A stretch of DNA of 64,000 nt from Haloarchaeobius salinus (lineage in GTDB: Archaea > Halobacteriota > Halobacteria > Halobacteriales > Natrialbaceae), in NCBI RefSeq assembly GCF_024464185.1, contig NZ_JANHAU010000001.1:62001-126000 (forward strand), written 5' to 3'. The stretch's first letter is position 1, and every line of letters starts with the position of its first letter. The notes under the pieces were generated by a model. It did not search any database, was not told where the DNA came from, and saw only the letters and a program-made list of their open reading frames with translations. This document shows positions 1 to 9,083 of the stretch, piece by piece. The translations under genes were made by a program, and so were the position numbers.

Positions 1-1050
1 CGGCATGTACGTCAGCTTGATGTCCTTCTCGGCGGCGTGGGGCTTGAGCTCCTGGCGGGCCTCGACGAGCGCGGTCACGTCGACCTCGTCGTGGTGGGTG
101 ACGTGCGGGGCGGTGTACTTCGACTCCGCCATCGCGTCGCCGATGGTCTTGCGCACGCCGCGGTAGGGCTCGCGGACCTCACGTTGCTGCGGCTCGCCCA
201 GTGACTCGCCGGCGGCCATCGCCTGCGCGTCGGCCTGCTGGGCCTGCTGCTGGGCCTGGGCGTACTCGCGGACGGCCTCGGGCGTGACGAACGCCTCGCC
301 GTCTTTCGTCTCGTCCGTCGGCACCGCGTTCAGGTCGACGCCCTCGTCCTCGGCGAGCTTGCGCGTCGCCGGGGCGGCCAGCGTCTTCTCGCGGTCCGCG
401 GCCTCGACGCTCGACGGCGCGGCCGTCGTCGTCGTGCTCGCGGCCGCCTGGCCGCCGGCAGCGCCTGCGTCGGCGGACTCGCTCGCGGCGGCACCGTCGT
501 CGCCTGTGGCGGTCGCCGGTTCGGGTTCCGCCTCGTCGCCACCCTCGGCGTGGGTGCGCACGTCGGCATCGGTGACGCGGCCCGAGGGGCCGGTGCCCTC
601 GACCGCGCCGATGTCGACGCCGAGTTCGCGGGCGAGCTTCCGGGCGCTCGGCGGCGCGAACACGCGACCCGAGGGCGTCTCGACCTCCTCGGTGTCGCCG
701 GCGGGTTCGGCGGCTTCGGGTTCGGCATCGGCTGCCTCGCCAGCGTCGCCCTCGGCGCTCTCCTCGCTCGCGCCGGAGCCGCTGGGCGTCGTGTCGTCGA
801 GGTCGTCCTCGCCCTCGACGTTGTACACCATGATGACGTCGCCGACGGGCACCATCTCGCCCGCCTCGGCGAGCAGTTCCTTCACCGTGCCGTTGTACGG
901 CGAGGGGACGTCGACGGCGGCCTTGTCGGTCTCGACCTTCGCGACCGGCTGGTCCTCCGTGACGGTGTCGCCGGGCTCGACGAGCCACTCCAGCAGCTCG
1001 CCCTCGGCGACGCCCTCGCCCACGTCGGGAAGCTTGAATTCCTTGGGCAT
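1..1050 (-). CDS. pdhC: 2-oxoacid dehydrogenase E2 (dihydrolipoamide acyltransferase), partial
   Basis: Acyltransferase core of a pyruvate-type dehydrogenase complex, moving the acyl group from E1 to CoA on a swinging lipoyl arm. Seen: an N-terminal lipoyl domain with the lipoylated lysine in ETDKAAVDV (K43), then an Ala/Glu-rich linker, a peripheral-subunit-binding domain near residues 130-165, a second more degenerate one near 220-250, and the start of the catalytic domain (PYRGVRKTIGDAM) near 295. The 3' end lies beyond base 1, so the catalytic HxxxD motif is not visible. The ATG at 1050 is separated by one base from the E1beta stop, so the gene is co-transcribed with E1alpha and E1beta. 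Which 2-oxoacid is used cannot be told from this fragment. Confidence 0.93.
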   Translation of the reverse strand, partial: MPKEFKLPDVGEGVAEGELLEWLVEPGDTVTEDQPVAKVETDKAAVDVPSPYNGTVKELLAEAGEMVPVGDVIMVYNVEGEDDLDDTTPSGSGASEESAEGDAGEAADAEPEAAEPAGDTEEVETPSGRVFAPPSARKLARELGVDIGAVEGTGPSGRVTDADVRTHAEGGDEAEPEPATATGDDGAAASESADAGAAGGQAAASTTTTAAPSSVEAADREKTLAAPATRKLAEDEGVDLNAVPTDETKDGEAFVTPEAVREYAQAQQQAQQADAQAMAAGESLGEPQQREVREPYRGVRKTIGDAMAESKYTAPHVTHHDEVDVTALVEARQELKPHAAEKDIKLTYMP

Positions 1051-1051
1051 G

Positions 1052-2059
1052 TCAGAAGCTCACCGCGTCGCGGATACCCTTCTTGATGCGTGCGGGCTCC
1101 GGCAGGTAGTAGTCCTCGAGCGCGTACAGCGGGAACGGCGTGTCGAAGCCGGTGATGCGCTCGACCGGTGCCTCCTGGTACAGCAGCGCCTCCTCCTGGA
1201 TGATAGAGGCGATCTCGCCGCCGAGGCCGCCGGACTTCGGGGCCTCGTGGACGACCGCAGCGCGGCCGGTCTTCTTGAACGACTCGACGATGGTCTCCTC
1301 GTCGAGCGGCGAGATCGAACGGATGTCGACGACCTCGACGTCGATGCCGTCCTCCTCGGCGAGCTCCTCGGCGGCCTCCATCGTCGGCCGGGACATCGCA
1401 CCCCAGGTGAACACCGAGATGTCGGTGCCCTCGCGGCGCACGGCGGCCTCGCCGAGCGGGACCTCGTAGTCGTCGGTCGGGACCTCGTCGCGGAACGCGC
1501 GGTAGATGAGCTTCGGCTCGAGGAACACGACCGGGTCGGGGTCGCGGATGGCCGAGATGAGCATCCCCTTCGCGTCGTACGGCGTGCTCGGGATCTGCAC
1601 CTTGAGGCCCGGCTGGTGGGCGAACATCGCCTCCGTCGACTCGGAGTGGTGCTCCGGGGCGCGGATGCCGCCGCCGTACGGTGCGCGGACGACCATCGGA
1701 CACGTGAACCGGCCGCGGGAGCGCGTCCGGATGCGCGCCGCGTGGCTCACGATCTGGTCGAACGCGGGGTAGATGAAGCCCATGAACTGGATCTCGGGCA
1801 CGGGCTTCAGGCCGTAGGCGGCCATCCCGATGGCCGTGCCGACGATGCCGGACTCGGCCAGCGGCGTGTCGATGACGCGGTCCCCGCCGAACTCCTCGTA
1901 GAGTCCTTCGGTCGCGCGGAACACGCCGCCGTTCTTCCCGACGTCCTCGCCCATGACGAGCACGTCTTCGTCGTTCTTCATCTCGGTGTACAGCCCGTCG
2001 CGGACGGACTGCACGAGCGTCAGGTTCTCCGTCTCGGATGCAGTGTCTTGCGTTGCCAT
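1052..2059 (-). CDS. pdhB: 2-oxoacid dehydrogenase E1 component, beta subunit
   Basis: Beta subunit of the thiamine-diphosphate-dependent E1 enzyme that decarboxylates a 2-oxoacid and acylates the E2 lipoyl group. The 335-residue product has the usual family length, with the N-terminal transketolase pyrimidine-binding domain (VMGEDVGKNGGVF), a conserved GTAIGMAAYGLKPVPEIQF stretch, and a C-terminal transketolase domain with HEAPKSGGLGGEI. It lies between E1alpha (three bases upstream) and E2 (one base downstream) in one operon. Pyruvate is the usual assignment in haloarchaea, but branched-chain 2-oxoacids cannot be excluded by sequence. Confidence 0.95.
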   Translation of the reverse strand: MATQDTASETENLTLVQSVRDGLYTEMKNDEDVLVMGEDVGKNGGVFRATEGLYEEFGGDRVIDTPLAESGIVGTAIGMAAYGLKPVPEIQFMGFIYPAFDQIVSHAARIRTRSRGRFTCPMVVRAPYGGGIRAPEHHSESTEAMFAHQPGLKVQIPSTPYDAKGMLISAIRDPDPVVFLEPKLIYRAFRDEVPTDDYEVPLGEAAVRREGTDISVFTWGAMSRPTMEAAEELAEEDGIDVEVVDIRSISPLDEETIVESFKKTGRAAVVHEAPKSGGLGGEIASIIQEEALLYQEAPVERITGFDTPFPLYALEDYYLPEPARIKKGIRDAVSF

Positions 2060-2062
2060 GTG

Positions 2063-3172
2063 TTAGTCCTCCAGGAGTGCGTCGTCGCCGAACTCTTCGC
2101 GGACGCTGTTGAACCACTCCAGCTGTTCGTCCAGCTTCTTCGGCATGCCCGCATAAACGTGTTTGAATATCTCTTCGGGGTCGGGGCGCTCGACCGCCTC
2201 GGCGGCGGCGATGGCGTCGGCGACCTCGTCCTCGATCTCGCCCTCGATGGCGTCGACGCGCTCGTCGTCGAGCAGCCCGTGCTGGCGCAGGAACGTCTCC
2301 ATGCGCGGGATGGGGTCCTTCTGCTTCCAGCGCTCGACCTCCTCGTCGTCGCGGTAGACGGAGGGGTCGTCGGCGGTGGTGTGCGCCCCGAAGCGGTACT
2401 GGACCGCCTCGATGAGCGTCGGACGCAGCTCGTCGTCGTCGGGGTTCTTCGCCTTCTCGACGGCCTCGCGTGTGACCTTGTACACCGCCAGCGGGTCCAT
2501 CCCGTCGACCTGCACGCCCTCGAAGCCGTAGGCGGTGGCCTTCTGGGCGATGGTCTCGCTCGCGGTCTGCTTCTCCCGCGGGACCGAGATGGCCCACTGG
2601 TTGTTGTTGCAGAAGAACACGTTCGGCGTGTCGAAGACGCCGGCGAAGTTCAGCCCCTCGTGGAAGTCACCCTCCGAGGTCGCGCCGTCGCCGAAGTAGC
2701 AGATGAACGCCCTGTTCTCGTCCTTGAGCTTCGACGCCCAGGCCGCGCCGGTCGCGTGGGGGACCTGCGTCGCGATGGGCACCGCGGTGGTGAACATGTT
2801 CACGTCGTCCGGGATGTCGTTGCCGGACTCGTGGCCCATCCAGGTCAGCAGCGTCTTCTCCAGCGAGACGCCACGGACGAGCGCCGCGCCGTGCTCGCGG
2901 TAGGACGGGAACAGCCAGTCGTCCTCGTCCAGCGCGTGGGCGCTGCCGATCTGGGCACCCTCCTGTCCGGAGAGCGGGGGGTAGGTCCCCATGCGTCCCT
3001 GGCGCTGGAGCGAGACGGCTCGCTGGTCGAAGTGGCGGGCCAGGCGCATCTGTTTGTACATCTCGACGAGCTCGTCGTCGTCGACGTCCGGCACCTCCGC
3101 GTCGTCGAGCACCCGGCCCGCGTCGTCGAGCACCTGTACGCGCTCTCGGGGGTCGTGCTGGATCGTGCTCAC
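2063..3172 (-). CDS. pdhA: 2-oxoacid dehydrogenase E1 component, alpha subunit
   Basis: Alpha subunit of the E1 decarboxylase. The thiamine diphosphate motif is clear: [13 protein letters not shown] followed after the expected spacing by CNNNQWAIS; the phosphorylation-loop-like region [11 protein letters not shown] follows. I chose the GTG at 3172 (protein starting V/M-STIQHDP, 369 residues) over the open frame to 3325, because the upstream part is A+T-rich, has atypical codon use and contains TATA-like boxes. First gene of the operon that continues with E1beta and E2. Confidence 0.93.
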   Translation of the reverse strand: MSTIQHDPRERVQVLDDAGRVLDDAEVPDVDDDELVEMYKQMRLARHFDQRAVSLQRQGRMGTYPPLSGQEGAQIGSAHALDEDDWLFPSYREHGAALVRGVSLEKTLLTWMGHESGNDIPDDVNMFTTAVPIATQVPHATGAAWASKLKDENRAFICYFGDGATSEGDFHEGLNFAGVFDTPNVFFCNNNQWAISVPREKQTASETIAQKATAYGFEGVQVDGMDPLAVYKVTREAVEKAKNPDDDELRPTLIEAVQYRFGAHTTADDPSVYRDDEEVERWKQKDPIPRMETFLRQHGLLDDERVDAIEGEIEDEVADAIAAAEAVERPDPEEIFKHVYAGMPKKLDEQLEWFNSVREEFGDDALLED

Positions 3173-3212
3173 GGTAGAACCCACCTTGACATGTATCGAA
3201 TGTCTCCCGCTC

Positions 3213-3238
3213 AGGTTATATGGTTTTCGTAAAAACGT
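3213..3238 (-). promoter_or_regulatory. TATA-like promoter boxes of the E1alpha-E1beta-E2 operon
   Basis: On the minus strand a TTTTTAC box (3232-3238) and a CATATAAC box (3215-3222) stand in a locally A+T-rich island. The nearer box is about 45 bases ahead of the GTG at 3172, giving a predicted 5' leader of about 20 bases. Seen in sequence; promoter role inferred. Confidence 0.5.
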
Positions 3239-3500
3239 TACTATCAACCCGATTCTTGCCATACAGTCGCACAGATTTGCGATTTTCGCCCGGAAGCTGA
3301 ACGGATTTCCAGTTTCTTTGGCCAATAGCCGTTCGACCTAGGTTCCTCACGGTCTTCTATCCTCAATTCTGGACGAATGGGCGGGAGTTTATTCGGTCGT
3401 ACGCGTGTGGTTCTGTACCGATGATGTGGTGTGTTCCCGTGGGGCGTTTTTCGTCGGTGGAATCGGTCTCGTGAGATGTGCGATTCCGTCGGGCGACGTT
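3239..3500. other. Non-coding spacer between lipA and the dehydrogenase operon
   Basis: No convincing gene. The first third (to about 3370) is A+T-rich relative to the window and belongs to the operon's upstream region. Open frames crossing it in both directions lack haloarchaeal codon bias and protein similarity that I can recognise. Confidence 0.5.
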
Positions 3501-3504
3501 CCGC

Positions 3505-3640
3505 GCGGGGATGCTGGAACGAACGAGGCCACGGCCACTCGCGCCGCCGCTCCACGACCGAACCCGCACCGCAGCCTCACGCCTCCCCCAGCCGGTTCCT
3601 CACGGGCACGCACCGGGCGGAAAACCGGGGACTCCCGCGA
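3505..3640 (-). repeat. Degenerate copy of a dispersed non-coding repeat (copy C)
   Basis: Read on the minus strand, this spacer holds GGCTGGGGGAGGCGTGAGG followed by TGCGGTGCGGG, which matches the central block of the two longer copies at 6225-6565 and 53160-53425. Flanking blocks of those copies are weak or missing here, so this is a decayed or partial member. Confidence 0.55.
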
Positions 3641-3649
3641 GCGGTCGGG

Positions 3650-4594
3650 TCAGTCCGAGGCAACCCGACGCGCCTGTTCCCTGGCCTCCTCGACGCTCTT
3701 GCCGTCCCGGAGCACGGCGTCGACGAACAGCTCGCCGGCCTTGTACGACGAGCGGACCATCGGGCCGGAGGCACAGTAGAGGAACTCGAACTCGTCCTCG
3801 GCGACGTCCCGCCAAGTGTCGAACTCGTCGGGGTGGACGTACCGCTCCACGTCGAGGTGGGTCCGCGACGGCTGGAGGTACTGCCCGAGCGTGACGATGT
3901 CGAGGTCGATCTCGGCCAGGTCCGAGAGGGTCTGCCAGATCTCGTGGTGGTACTCGCCGACGCCGAGCATCAGGCTCGTCTTCGTGTAGATGTCGGACTC
4001 GCGGGCGACCTGCTCCAGCACCGAGAGCGACTGCTCGTAGCCCGCGCGGCGGTCCCGGACCGGCCACTGGAGGCGCTCGACGGTCTCGACGTTGTGCGCG
4101 ATGACGTCCGGCCCGGCGTCGATTATCTTGCGGACGAGGTCGGGTTCGCCCTGGAAGTCGGGGATGAGCACCTCCACCAGAATCCCGGGGTGGCGCTGCT
4201 TTATCTCGCGGATGGTCTCCGCGAAGTGACCAGCGCCCTGGTCGGGGAGGTCGTCGCGGTCGACCGACGTGAGGACGACGTAATCGAGCCCGATCTCGGC
4301 GATGGCCTCGGCGACGTTCGCGGGCTCGTCGGGGTCGAGCGGCTCCATCCCCCCCGTCTCGACGTCGCAGAAGTTACACCCGCGCGAACAGCGGTGGCCC
4401 ATCAGCATGAACGTCGCCGTGCCGCCGTCGCTGCTCCCGTTGCGGCCGCTCCAGCACTCCCCGAGGTTCGGGCAGTTCGCCTCCTCGCAGACGGTGTTGA
4501 GGTCGTGCTCGCGCAGCGTCCGCTTGATGTCGGTGAACTCCCGGCCCGCCGGCGGCCGCATCTTCAGCCAGTCGGGCTTCCGCGAACGGCTCAT
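3650..4594 (-). CDS. lipA: Lipoyl synthase
   Basis: Radical SAM enzyme that inserts two sulfurs into octanoyl-E2 to make the lipoyl cofactor. Both iron-sulfur clusters are visible: the auxiliary cluster motif CEEANCPNLGEC (C36, C41, C47) and the radical SAM motif CSRGCNFC (C69, C73, C76). At 314 residues it has normal family length. I start at the ATG at 4594 (MSRSRKPDW); a T-rich box (CTTTTTC) about 28 bases upstream fits a leaderless transcript, and the longer open frame runs into the divergent MATE gene. It is about 0.5 kb upstream of the dehydrogenase operon whose E2 it would modify. Confidence 0.96.
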   Translation of the reverse strand: MSRSRKPDWLKMRPPAGREFTDIKRTLREHDLNTVCEEANCPNLGECWSGRNGSSDGGTATFMLMGHRCSRGCNFCDVETGGMEPLDPDEPANVAEAIAEIGLDYVVLTSVDRDDLPDQGAGHFAETIREIKQRHPGILVEVLIPDFQGEPDLVRKIIDAGPDVIAHNVETVERLQWPVRDRRAGYEQSLSVLEQVARESDIYTKTSLMLGVGEYHHEIWQTLSDLAEIDLDIVTLGQYLQPSRTHLDVERYVHPDEFDTWRDVAEDEFEFLYCASGPMVRSSYKAGELFVDAVLRDGKSVEEAREQARRVASD

Positions 4595-4748
4595 ACCGAG
4601 AACTCCGGTCCGGGGGCAGAAAAAGCGTCGGGGTTCCGGCGACGGCCGGTGAACCTGACACGGAGATTGCATTCTCTCCCAACAGCCGTCCATCGGTAAT
4701 GGTCGACAGAGTTTTGTGCCAGTCGCGTACCAGTGCAATAACGAGCAG

Positions 4749-6176
4749 ATGTTCGACGTGTCACCGGACGACATACGAACGGGGTCCATACCGAAGGTGC
4801 TCGTCGCGCTCGCGGCACCGCTGGTGGTCCAGAACCTCGTCCAGGTCGTCCAGCAGGTCGTCGACGCCTTCTGGCTCGGCCGCATCGGCGAGGCCGAACT
4901 CGGGGCTGTCGGTCTCGTGACGCCGCTGACCTCCATCCTCGTCGCACTCGCCGTCGTCGGGCCGATGGTCGGCTCGCACGTCGTCGTCTCACAGCGCGTC
5001 GGCGCGGACGAGGAGCGAACGGCCCGACGCGCCGCGTTCAACGGCGTCGTCCTGACATTCCTATTCGGTTCCGTTGCCGCCCTCCTCGCCTTCTTCTTCG
5101 CCGACCCGCTCGTCCGCGCGATCGCCACGGTCAACCCCGATGCCCCGGCCGTCGCCCCTGCCATCACCTACTTCACCGCCTACGCACCCGTCTTCCTGTT
5201 CATGGGTCTCTCGGACTCGCTCGAAGCGGGATTCCTCGGCTGGGGTGACACCCGGGCGACGCTGTACGTCAACGTCACCGCCGTCGCCGTCAACGTCGTC
5301 CTCGACCCGGTGCTCATCTTCGGCTACGGCGTCCCCGGCTTCGACGGGCTGGGCATCAGCGGCGCAGCCCTCGGCACCGCGGGCGGCTACGCGGCCAGCT
5401 TCCTGCTCGTGCTCGCGTTCGCGCTCGGCCTGCGCAGTTCCTTCCGGCTCACCCGCGAGGACGCCCACGTCTCGCTTGCGGACTGTCGCGAACTCCTCGA
5501 CGTCGGCTGGCCCACCGCCGGCCAGCGCGTCGCCCAGGACGCCGTCCGCATCGTCGTCGTCGTCCTCGTCTTCGTCGCCGGGGGCACCGCCGGCCTCGCT
5601 GCCTACGTCATCGGTGCCCGCGTCGCCAGCGTCGCGTTCATCCCCGCCAGCGGCCTCCAGCAGGCGGCCCAGTCGATGATCGGGCAGAACCTCGGCGCGG
5701 GCCACACCGAGCGCGCCCGCTCGACCACCTGGACCGGCGTCGGTATCGCCGTCGTCGCGCTCACCCTCGCCGGGGTCGTCCAGTGGCTCGTCCCCGGTGC
5801 CCTCGCGACCGTCTTCGTCCCCGACATCGCGCCGCAGGCGCTCGCGTACACCGTCGACTACCTCCAGATCCTCGCGCTCGGCTACTGGGCCATCGGCGCG
5901 GGCTACCTGCTGCGGGGCGGCTTCAACGCCGCCCGGCGCACCAAGACCAGCATGGTCGCCTCCCTCCTGCAGTACTGGGGCGTCCGCCTCCCCATCGCCG
6001 CCGTCGGCGTCTACCTGCTCGACGGCGGCGTCCAGTCCATCTTCTGGGCCGTCACGCTCTCGAACGTCGCCGTCGCGCTCGGCCTCGCCGCCTACTACTG
6101 GTACGAGACCAGCGACGGGATGCTGGAGCGCGCCGCCGCCAAAGCGTCCGACGCTGCTGCCGAATCGGCCGGGTGA
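4749..6176 (+). CDS. MATE family multidrug/toxin exporter
   Basis: Polytopic membrane protein (about 12 helices) of the MATE family, cation-coupled exporters of drugs or metabolites. Seen: two homologous halves, with the family-typical start RTGSIPKVLVALAAPLVVQNL, VVDAFWLGRIGEAELGAVGL, the loop DSLEAGFLGWGDTRATLYVN, and in the second half GLQQAAQSMIGQNLGAG and LLRGGFNAARRTKTSM. The ATG at 4749 gives 475 residues, normal for the family; an in-frame GTG at 4716 is possible but adds a non-conserved stretch. Divergent from lipA. Substrate unknown. Confidence 0.92.
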   Translation: MFDVSPDDIRTGSIPKVLVALAAPLVVQNLVQVVQQVVDAFWLGRIGEAELGAVGLVTPLTSILVALAVVGPMVGSHVVVSQRVGADEERTARRAAFNGVVLTFLFGSVAALLAFFFADPLVRAIATVNPDAPAVAPAITYFTAYAPVFLFMGLSDSLEAGFLGWGDTRATLYVNVTAVAVNVVLDPVLIFGYGVPGFDGLGISGAALGTAGGYAASFLLVLAFALGLRSSFRLTREDAHVSLADCRELLDVGWPTAGQRVAQDAVRIVVVVLVFVAGGTAGLAAYVIGARVASVAFIPASGLQQAAQSMIGQNLGAGHTERARSTTWTGVGIAVVALTLAGVVQWLVPGALATVFVPDIAPQALAYTVDYLQILALGYWAIGAGYLLRGGFNAARRTKTSMVASLLQYWGVRLPIAAVGVYLLDGGVQSIFWAVTLSNVAVALGLAAYYWYETSDGMLERAAAKASDAAAESAG

Positions 6177-6224
6177 ACGCCGACTATCGACCCACAGGAG
6201 TTTACACCTGTTGTAAACTTTCTA

Positions 6225-6565
6225 CCACCAGCGCGCGCTGGCGAGCGTGTCGAGCGAAGCGAGGTCTCCGCGAACGCAGTGAGCGGAGGGCAGCGAGACG
6301 ACGGAGGAGTCTCGCCAGGCCGCGAGCCATTCCGCGCGAGGGACGAGGAGCGCAGCGGAGCGAGCACCGCAGGAGGCTGGGGAGGCGTGAGGTGCGGTGC
6401 GGTCGGGTGTCCCCGTGGGCGAGCCTGCGAGCGAACGGGGGCTCGTCGGAGCTTGCTCCGACGGTGGGACTGAAAGGGGCGAGGTTCTCGGTGAACCTCG
6501 ACGAAGCAAGGACCGGAACGGAGTGAGGACCGCAGCGAGTCGCGAGAGCCGAGAACCTCGGGGCT
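6225..6565 (+). repeat. Dispersed non-coding repeat, long copy A
   Basis: The 520-base spacer between the MATE and helicase genes is filled by a purine-rich sequence built of blocks such as GCGCGCTGGCGAG, GAGCGAAGCGAG, GCGCGAGGGACGAGGAGCG, GCAGGAGGCTGGGGAGG, GGGACTGAAAGGGGCGAG and GGGGCTTTC. The same blocks in the same order and orientation relative to each other occur on the minus strand at 53160-53425, and the central block at 3505-3640. Short frames cross it but none is conserved between copies. This copy also carries local inverted repeats (GGTTCTCGG/CCGAGAACC and TCGGAGC/GCTCCGA). Confidence 0.8.
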
Positions 6566-6696
6566 TTCTGGCTGTTCGTCACCGGACCAGAGAAACAGGA
6601 ATCGAGCCAGCCACGTCACGAGATAACACGCACCAGTATCACTTTCGCTCCGCTACGGAAACGCCTTTGACCACTCGGCCCCCGGACACACACAGA

Positions 6697-9042
6697 ATGG
6701 AGGTCGCCGAGGTCGTCCCCGATTTTGCAGACGCCTTCGCCTTCGACGAGTTCAACCGGATGCAGCGGGAGGCGCTGCCCGCGCTGCTGGACTCGGAGGC
6801 GAACGTCGTCGCCAGCGCGCCGACCGCGAGCGGGAAGACGGCGCTCGCCGAGCTCGCCATCTGCAAGACGCTGGATTCGGGCGGGACCGCGCTGTTCATC
6901 GCGCCGCTGCGCGCGCTGACCAACGAGAAGGAGGCGGACTGGGACCGCTTCGAGGAGCTGGGCTACTCGGTGTACGTCGTCACGGGCGAGCGGGACCTGA
7001 ACCCGCGGCGCGCCCGCCACGCGGACATCCTCGTGATGACGCCGGAGAAGCTCGATTCGGCGACGCGCAAGCACGACACGGCGCGGTACGACTTCATCAC
7101 GGACGTGGACGTCTGCATCATCGACGAGGTGCACCTGCTGGATTCGGACCGGCGGGGCGCGACGCTGGAGGTGACGGTGTCGCGGCTCCGCCGGCTCTGT
7201 GACCCCCGCGTGGTGGCGCTGTCGGCGACGATGCCGAACGTCGACGACGTGGCGGCGTGGCTGGACGCGCCGCCGGAGGCGACGTTCGAGTTCGGCGACG
7301 AGTACCGGCCGGTCGACCTGAACGCAGGCGTGAAGACGTACACCCACGGCGAGAACTCCTTCGCGGACAAGTACCGCCGGCTCTACCGGGCGCTCGACCT
7401 CGCGGAGCCGCACCTGAACGAGGACGGGCAGGCGCTCGTGTTCGTCTCCTCGCGCCAGGACACGGTGCAGGCGGCGAAGAAAGCCCGAGACGAGGTGGCC
7501 GAGCGCGACGTGGACATGGGCGCACGCGGCGACTACGACTTCCACACGGAGACCCAGCAGCTCGACAACGACACGCTGCGGAACTCCTGCATCGACGGGG
7601 TGGCGTTCCACCACGCGGGCCTCTCGAAGAACGACAAGGACCTCGTCGAGGAGTGGTTCAAGCAGGGGAAGCTCCAGCTGCTGTTCTCGACGTCGACGCT
7701 CGCATGGGGCGTGAACATGCCCGCCCGCTGTGTGGTCATCCGGGACACGAAGCTGCACGACCCCCTGGAGGGCGAGGTGGACATGAGCCCGCTCGACGTG
7801 CTCCAGATGCTCGGCCGGGCCGGGCGACCGGGCTACGACGACGTGGGCTACGGCTGGGTCGTCTGTGACGGGTCGGACGCCGGGAAGTACCGACGCCTGC
7901 TCCGCGAGGGCAAGGAGATCGAGAGCAGACTGGCGGAGAACCTCGACGCGCACCTCAACGCCGAGATCGCGATGGGGACGGTGCAGGACCTGGACGACGT
8001 GATGAGCTGGCTGGAGACGACGTTCTACTACCAGCGCGCCCGGTCGAACCCCGAGGCGTACGGCTTCGAGGACCGCCGCGAGCGCGTGCGGACCGTCCTC
8101 GAATCCCTCGTCGAACGGGGCTTCGTCGAGACGGGCGACGACCTCGCCATCGAGTCGACCGGGCTGGGCGTGCTGGCCTCGAAGTTCTACCTCAGACTCG
8201 ACACCGCGGAGCGCTTCTACGACCTCGCGACGAGCGAGGGAATCGACGAGAAGGCGGTGCTCGGCGCGGTCGCGACGGCCGCCGAGTTCGACAGCGTGAG
8301 CGCGCGCCAGTCCGAGAAGGAGGCCGTCGACGACGTGCTCGTCGGCAACGACACGGGCGACATGGACGCCGGCGCGCGGAAGGTGCTCGCCATCCTCGTC
8401 GGCTCGATGAACGGGACGACGCCGGGCGACCTCCGCAGCGACGCCTGGGTCATCAAGCAGAACGCGCTGCGCCTGCTCGCGGCGTTGCAGGCGTTCCTCG
8501 ACCGCTTCGCCGACCCGAACGCCGCGAACTGCGCGCGCCGCGCCGAGGCCCGCGTCGAGAACGGCGTCGCACCCGACGCGGTCGGGCTGACCGCCATCGA
8601 CGGCGTCGGCGCGGGCCGTGCCTCGAAGCTGGCGAAGGAGGGGTTCGAGACGCCCGGCGACGTCGCCGACGCCGGTCCCGGCGCACTCGAGGACGCCGGG
8701 CTCTCGGCGGGCGTCGCCGAGCAGGTCCACGAGGGCGCGTCGGGACTCCCGAACGTCGCCGTCGAGTGGGGCGACTTTCCGGACACCGTCGCCCGCGGCG
8801 AGAACGAAATGTGCGAGGTGACGGTCCGGAACACCGGCGACGGCGCGAACGCCGGCGTCCGGGTGACCGTCAACGGCGTCGAGATGACCGCGACCGAGAC
8901 GTACCTCGACGGCGAGGCGACGGTCCCGGTCGGCGTCTTCGGTGCGACCGACGACGTGCTCTCCTACCAGGTGTCCGTGGCGTTTCCCGACCTCCCGCTG
9001 GTGCCGGTGACGGCGACGCGGACGGTGCAGGTCGAGGACTGA
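6697..9042 (+). CDS. Ski2-like superfamily 2 helicase related to Hel308
   Basis: ATP-dependent DNA or RNA helicase. Ordered motifs: Walker A APTASGKT (41-48), motif Ia PLRALTNEKEADW, motif II DEVH (143-146), motif III SATMPN, motif V TSTLAWGVNMPAR, motif VI MLGRAGRPGYDD. These are followed by a winged-helix/ratchet region, a helix-hairpin-helix (AIDGVGAGRASKLAKEGF, about 631-660) and an immunoglobulin-like C-terminal domain (about 690-781) resembling the end of Sec63-type modules. The 781-residue length fits Ski2-like proteins. I start at the ATG at 6697; the frame extends upstream through the repeat element, which I regard as non-coding. Hel308-type repair is a likely role, but a second Hel308-like paralogue is common in haloarchaea. 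Confidence 0.88.
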   Translation: MEVAEVVPDFADAFAFDEFNRMQREALPALLDSEANVVASAPTASGKTALAELAICKTLDSGGTALFIAPLRALTNEKEADWDRFEELGYSVYVVTGERDLNPRRARHADILVMTPEKLDSATRKHDTARYDFITDVDVCIIDEVHLLDSDRRGATLEVTVSRLRRLCDPRVVALSATMPNVDDVAAWLDAPPEATFEFGDEYRPVDLNAGVKTYTHGENSFADKYRRLYRALDLAEPHLNEDGQALVFVSSRQDTVQAAKKARDEVAERDVDMGARGDYDFHTETQQLDNDTLRNSCIDGVAFHHAGLSKNDKDLVEEWFKQGKLQLLFSTSTLAWGVNMPARCVVIRDTKLHDPLEGEVDMSPLDVLQMLGRAGRPGYDDVGYGWVVCDGSDAGKYRRLLREGKEIESRLAENLDAHLNAEIAMGTVQDLDDVMSWLETTFYYQRARSNPEAYGFEDRRERVRTVLESLVERGFVETGDDLAIESTGLGVLASKFYLRLDTAERFYDLATSEGIDEKAVLGAVATAAEFDSVSARQSEKEAVDDVLVGNDTGDMDAGARKVLAILVGSMNGTTPGDLRSDAWVIKQNALRLLAALQAFLDRFADPNAANCARRAEARVENGVAPDAVGLTAIDGVGAGRASKLAKEGFETPGDVADAGPGALEDAGLSAGVAEQVHEGASGLPNVAVEWGDFPDTVARGENEMCEVTVRNTGDGANAGVRVTVNGVEMTATETYLDGEATVPVGVFGATDDVLSYQVSVAFPDLPLVPVTATRTVQVED

Positions 9043-9083
9043 CGGCGAAACCCGTTAGTGAGTACCACCAGAACGGGGACGGT

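Noticed and set aside
284-3232. 982-residue open frame on the plus strand across the dehydrogenase genes
   Set aside because: Mirror frame of high-G+C coding DNA; Arg/Leu/Val/Gly-rich without any domain, while the minus strand encodes complete E1/E2 enzymes.
4716-4748. GTG start adding eleven residues to the MATE protein
   Set aside because: Added residues are not hydrophobic or conserved; the ATG at 4749 gives the normal start.
6202-6619. Several short open frames in the repeat region, both strands
   Set aside because: Not conserved between repeat copies; composition follows the repeat blocks.
6397-6696. In-frame extension of the helicase through the upstream spacer
   Set aside because: The extension is translated repeat DNA shared with non-coding copies elsewhere; a TATA-like box (CTTTGA) lies between it and ATG 6697.
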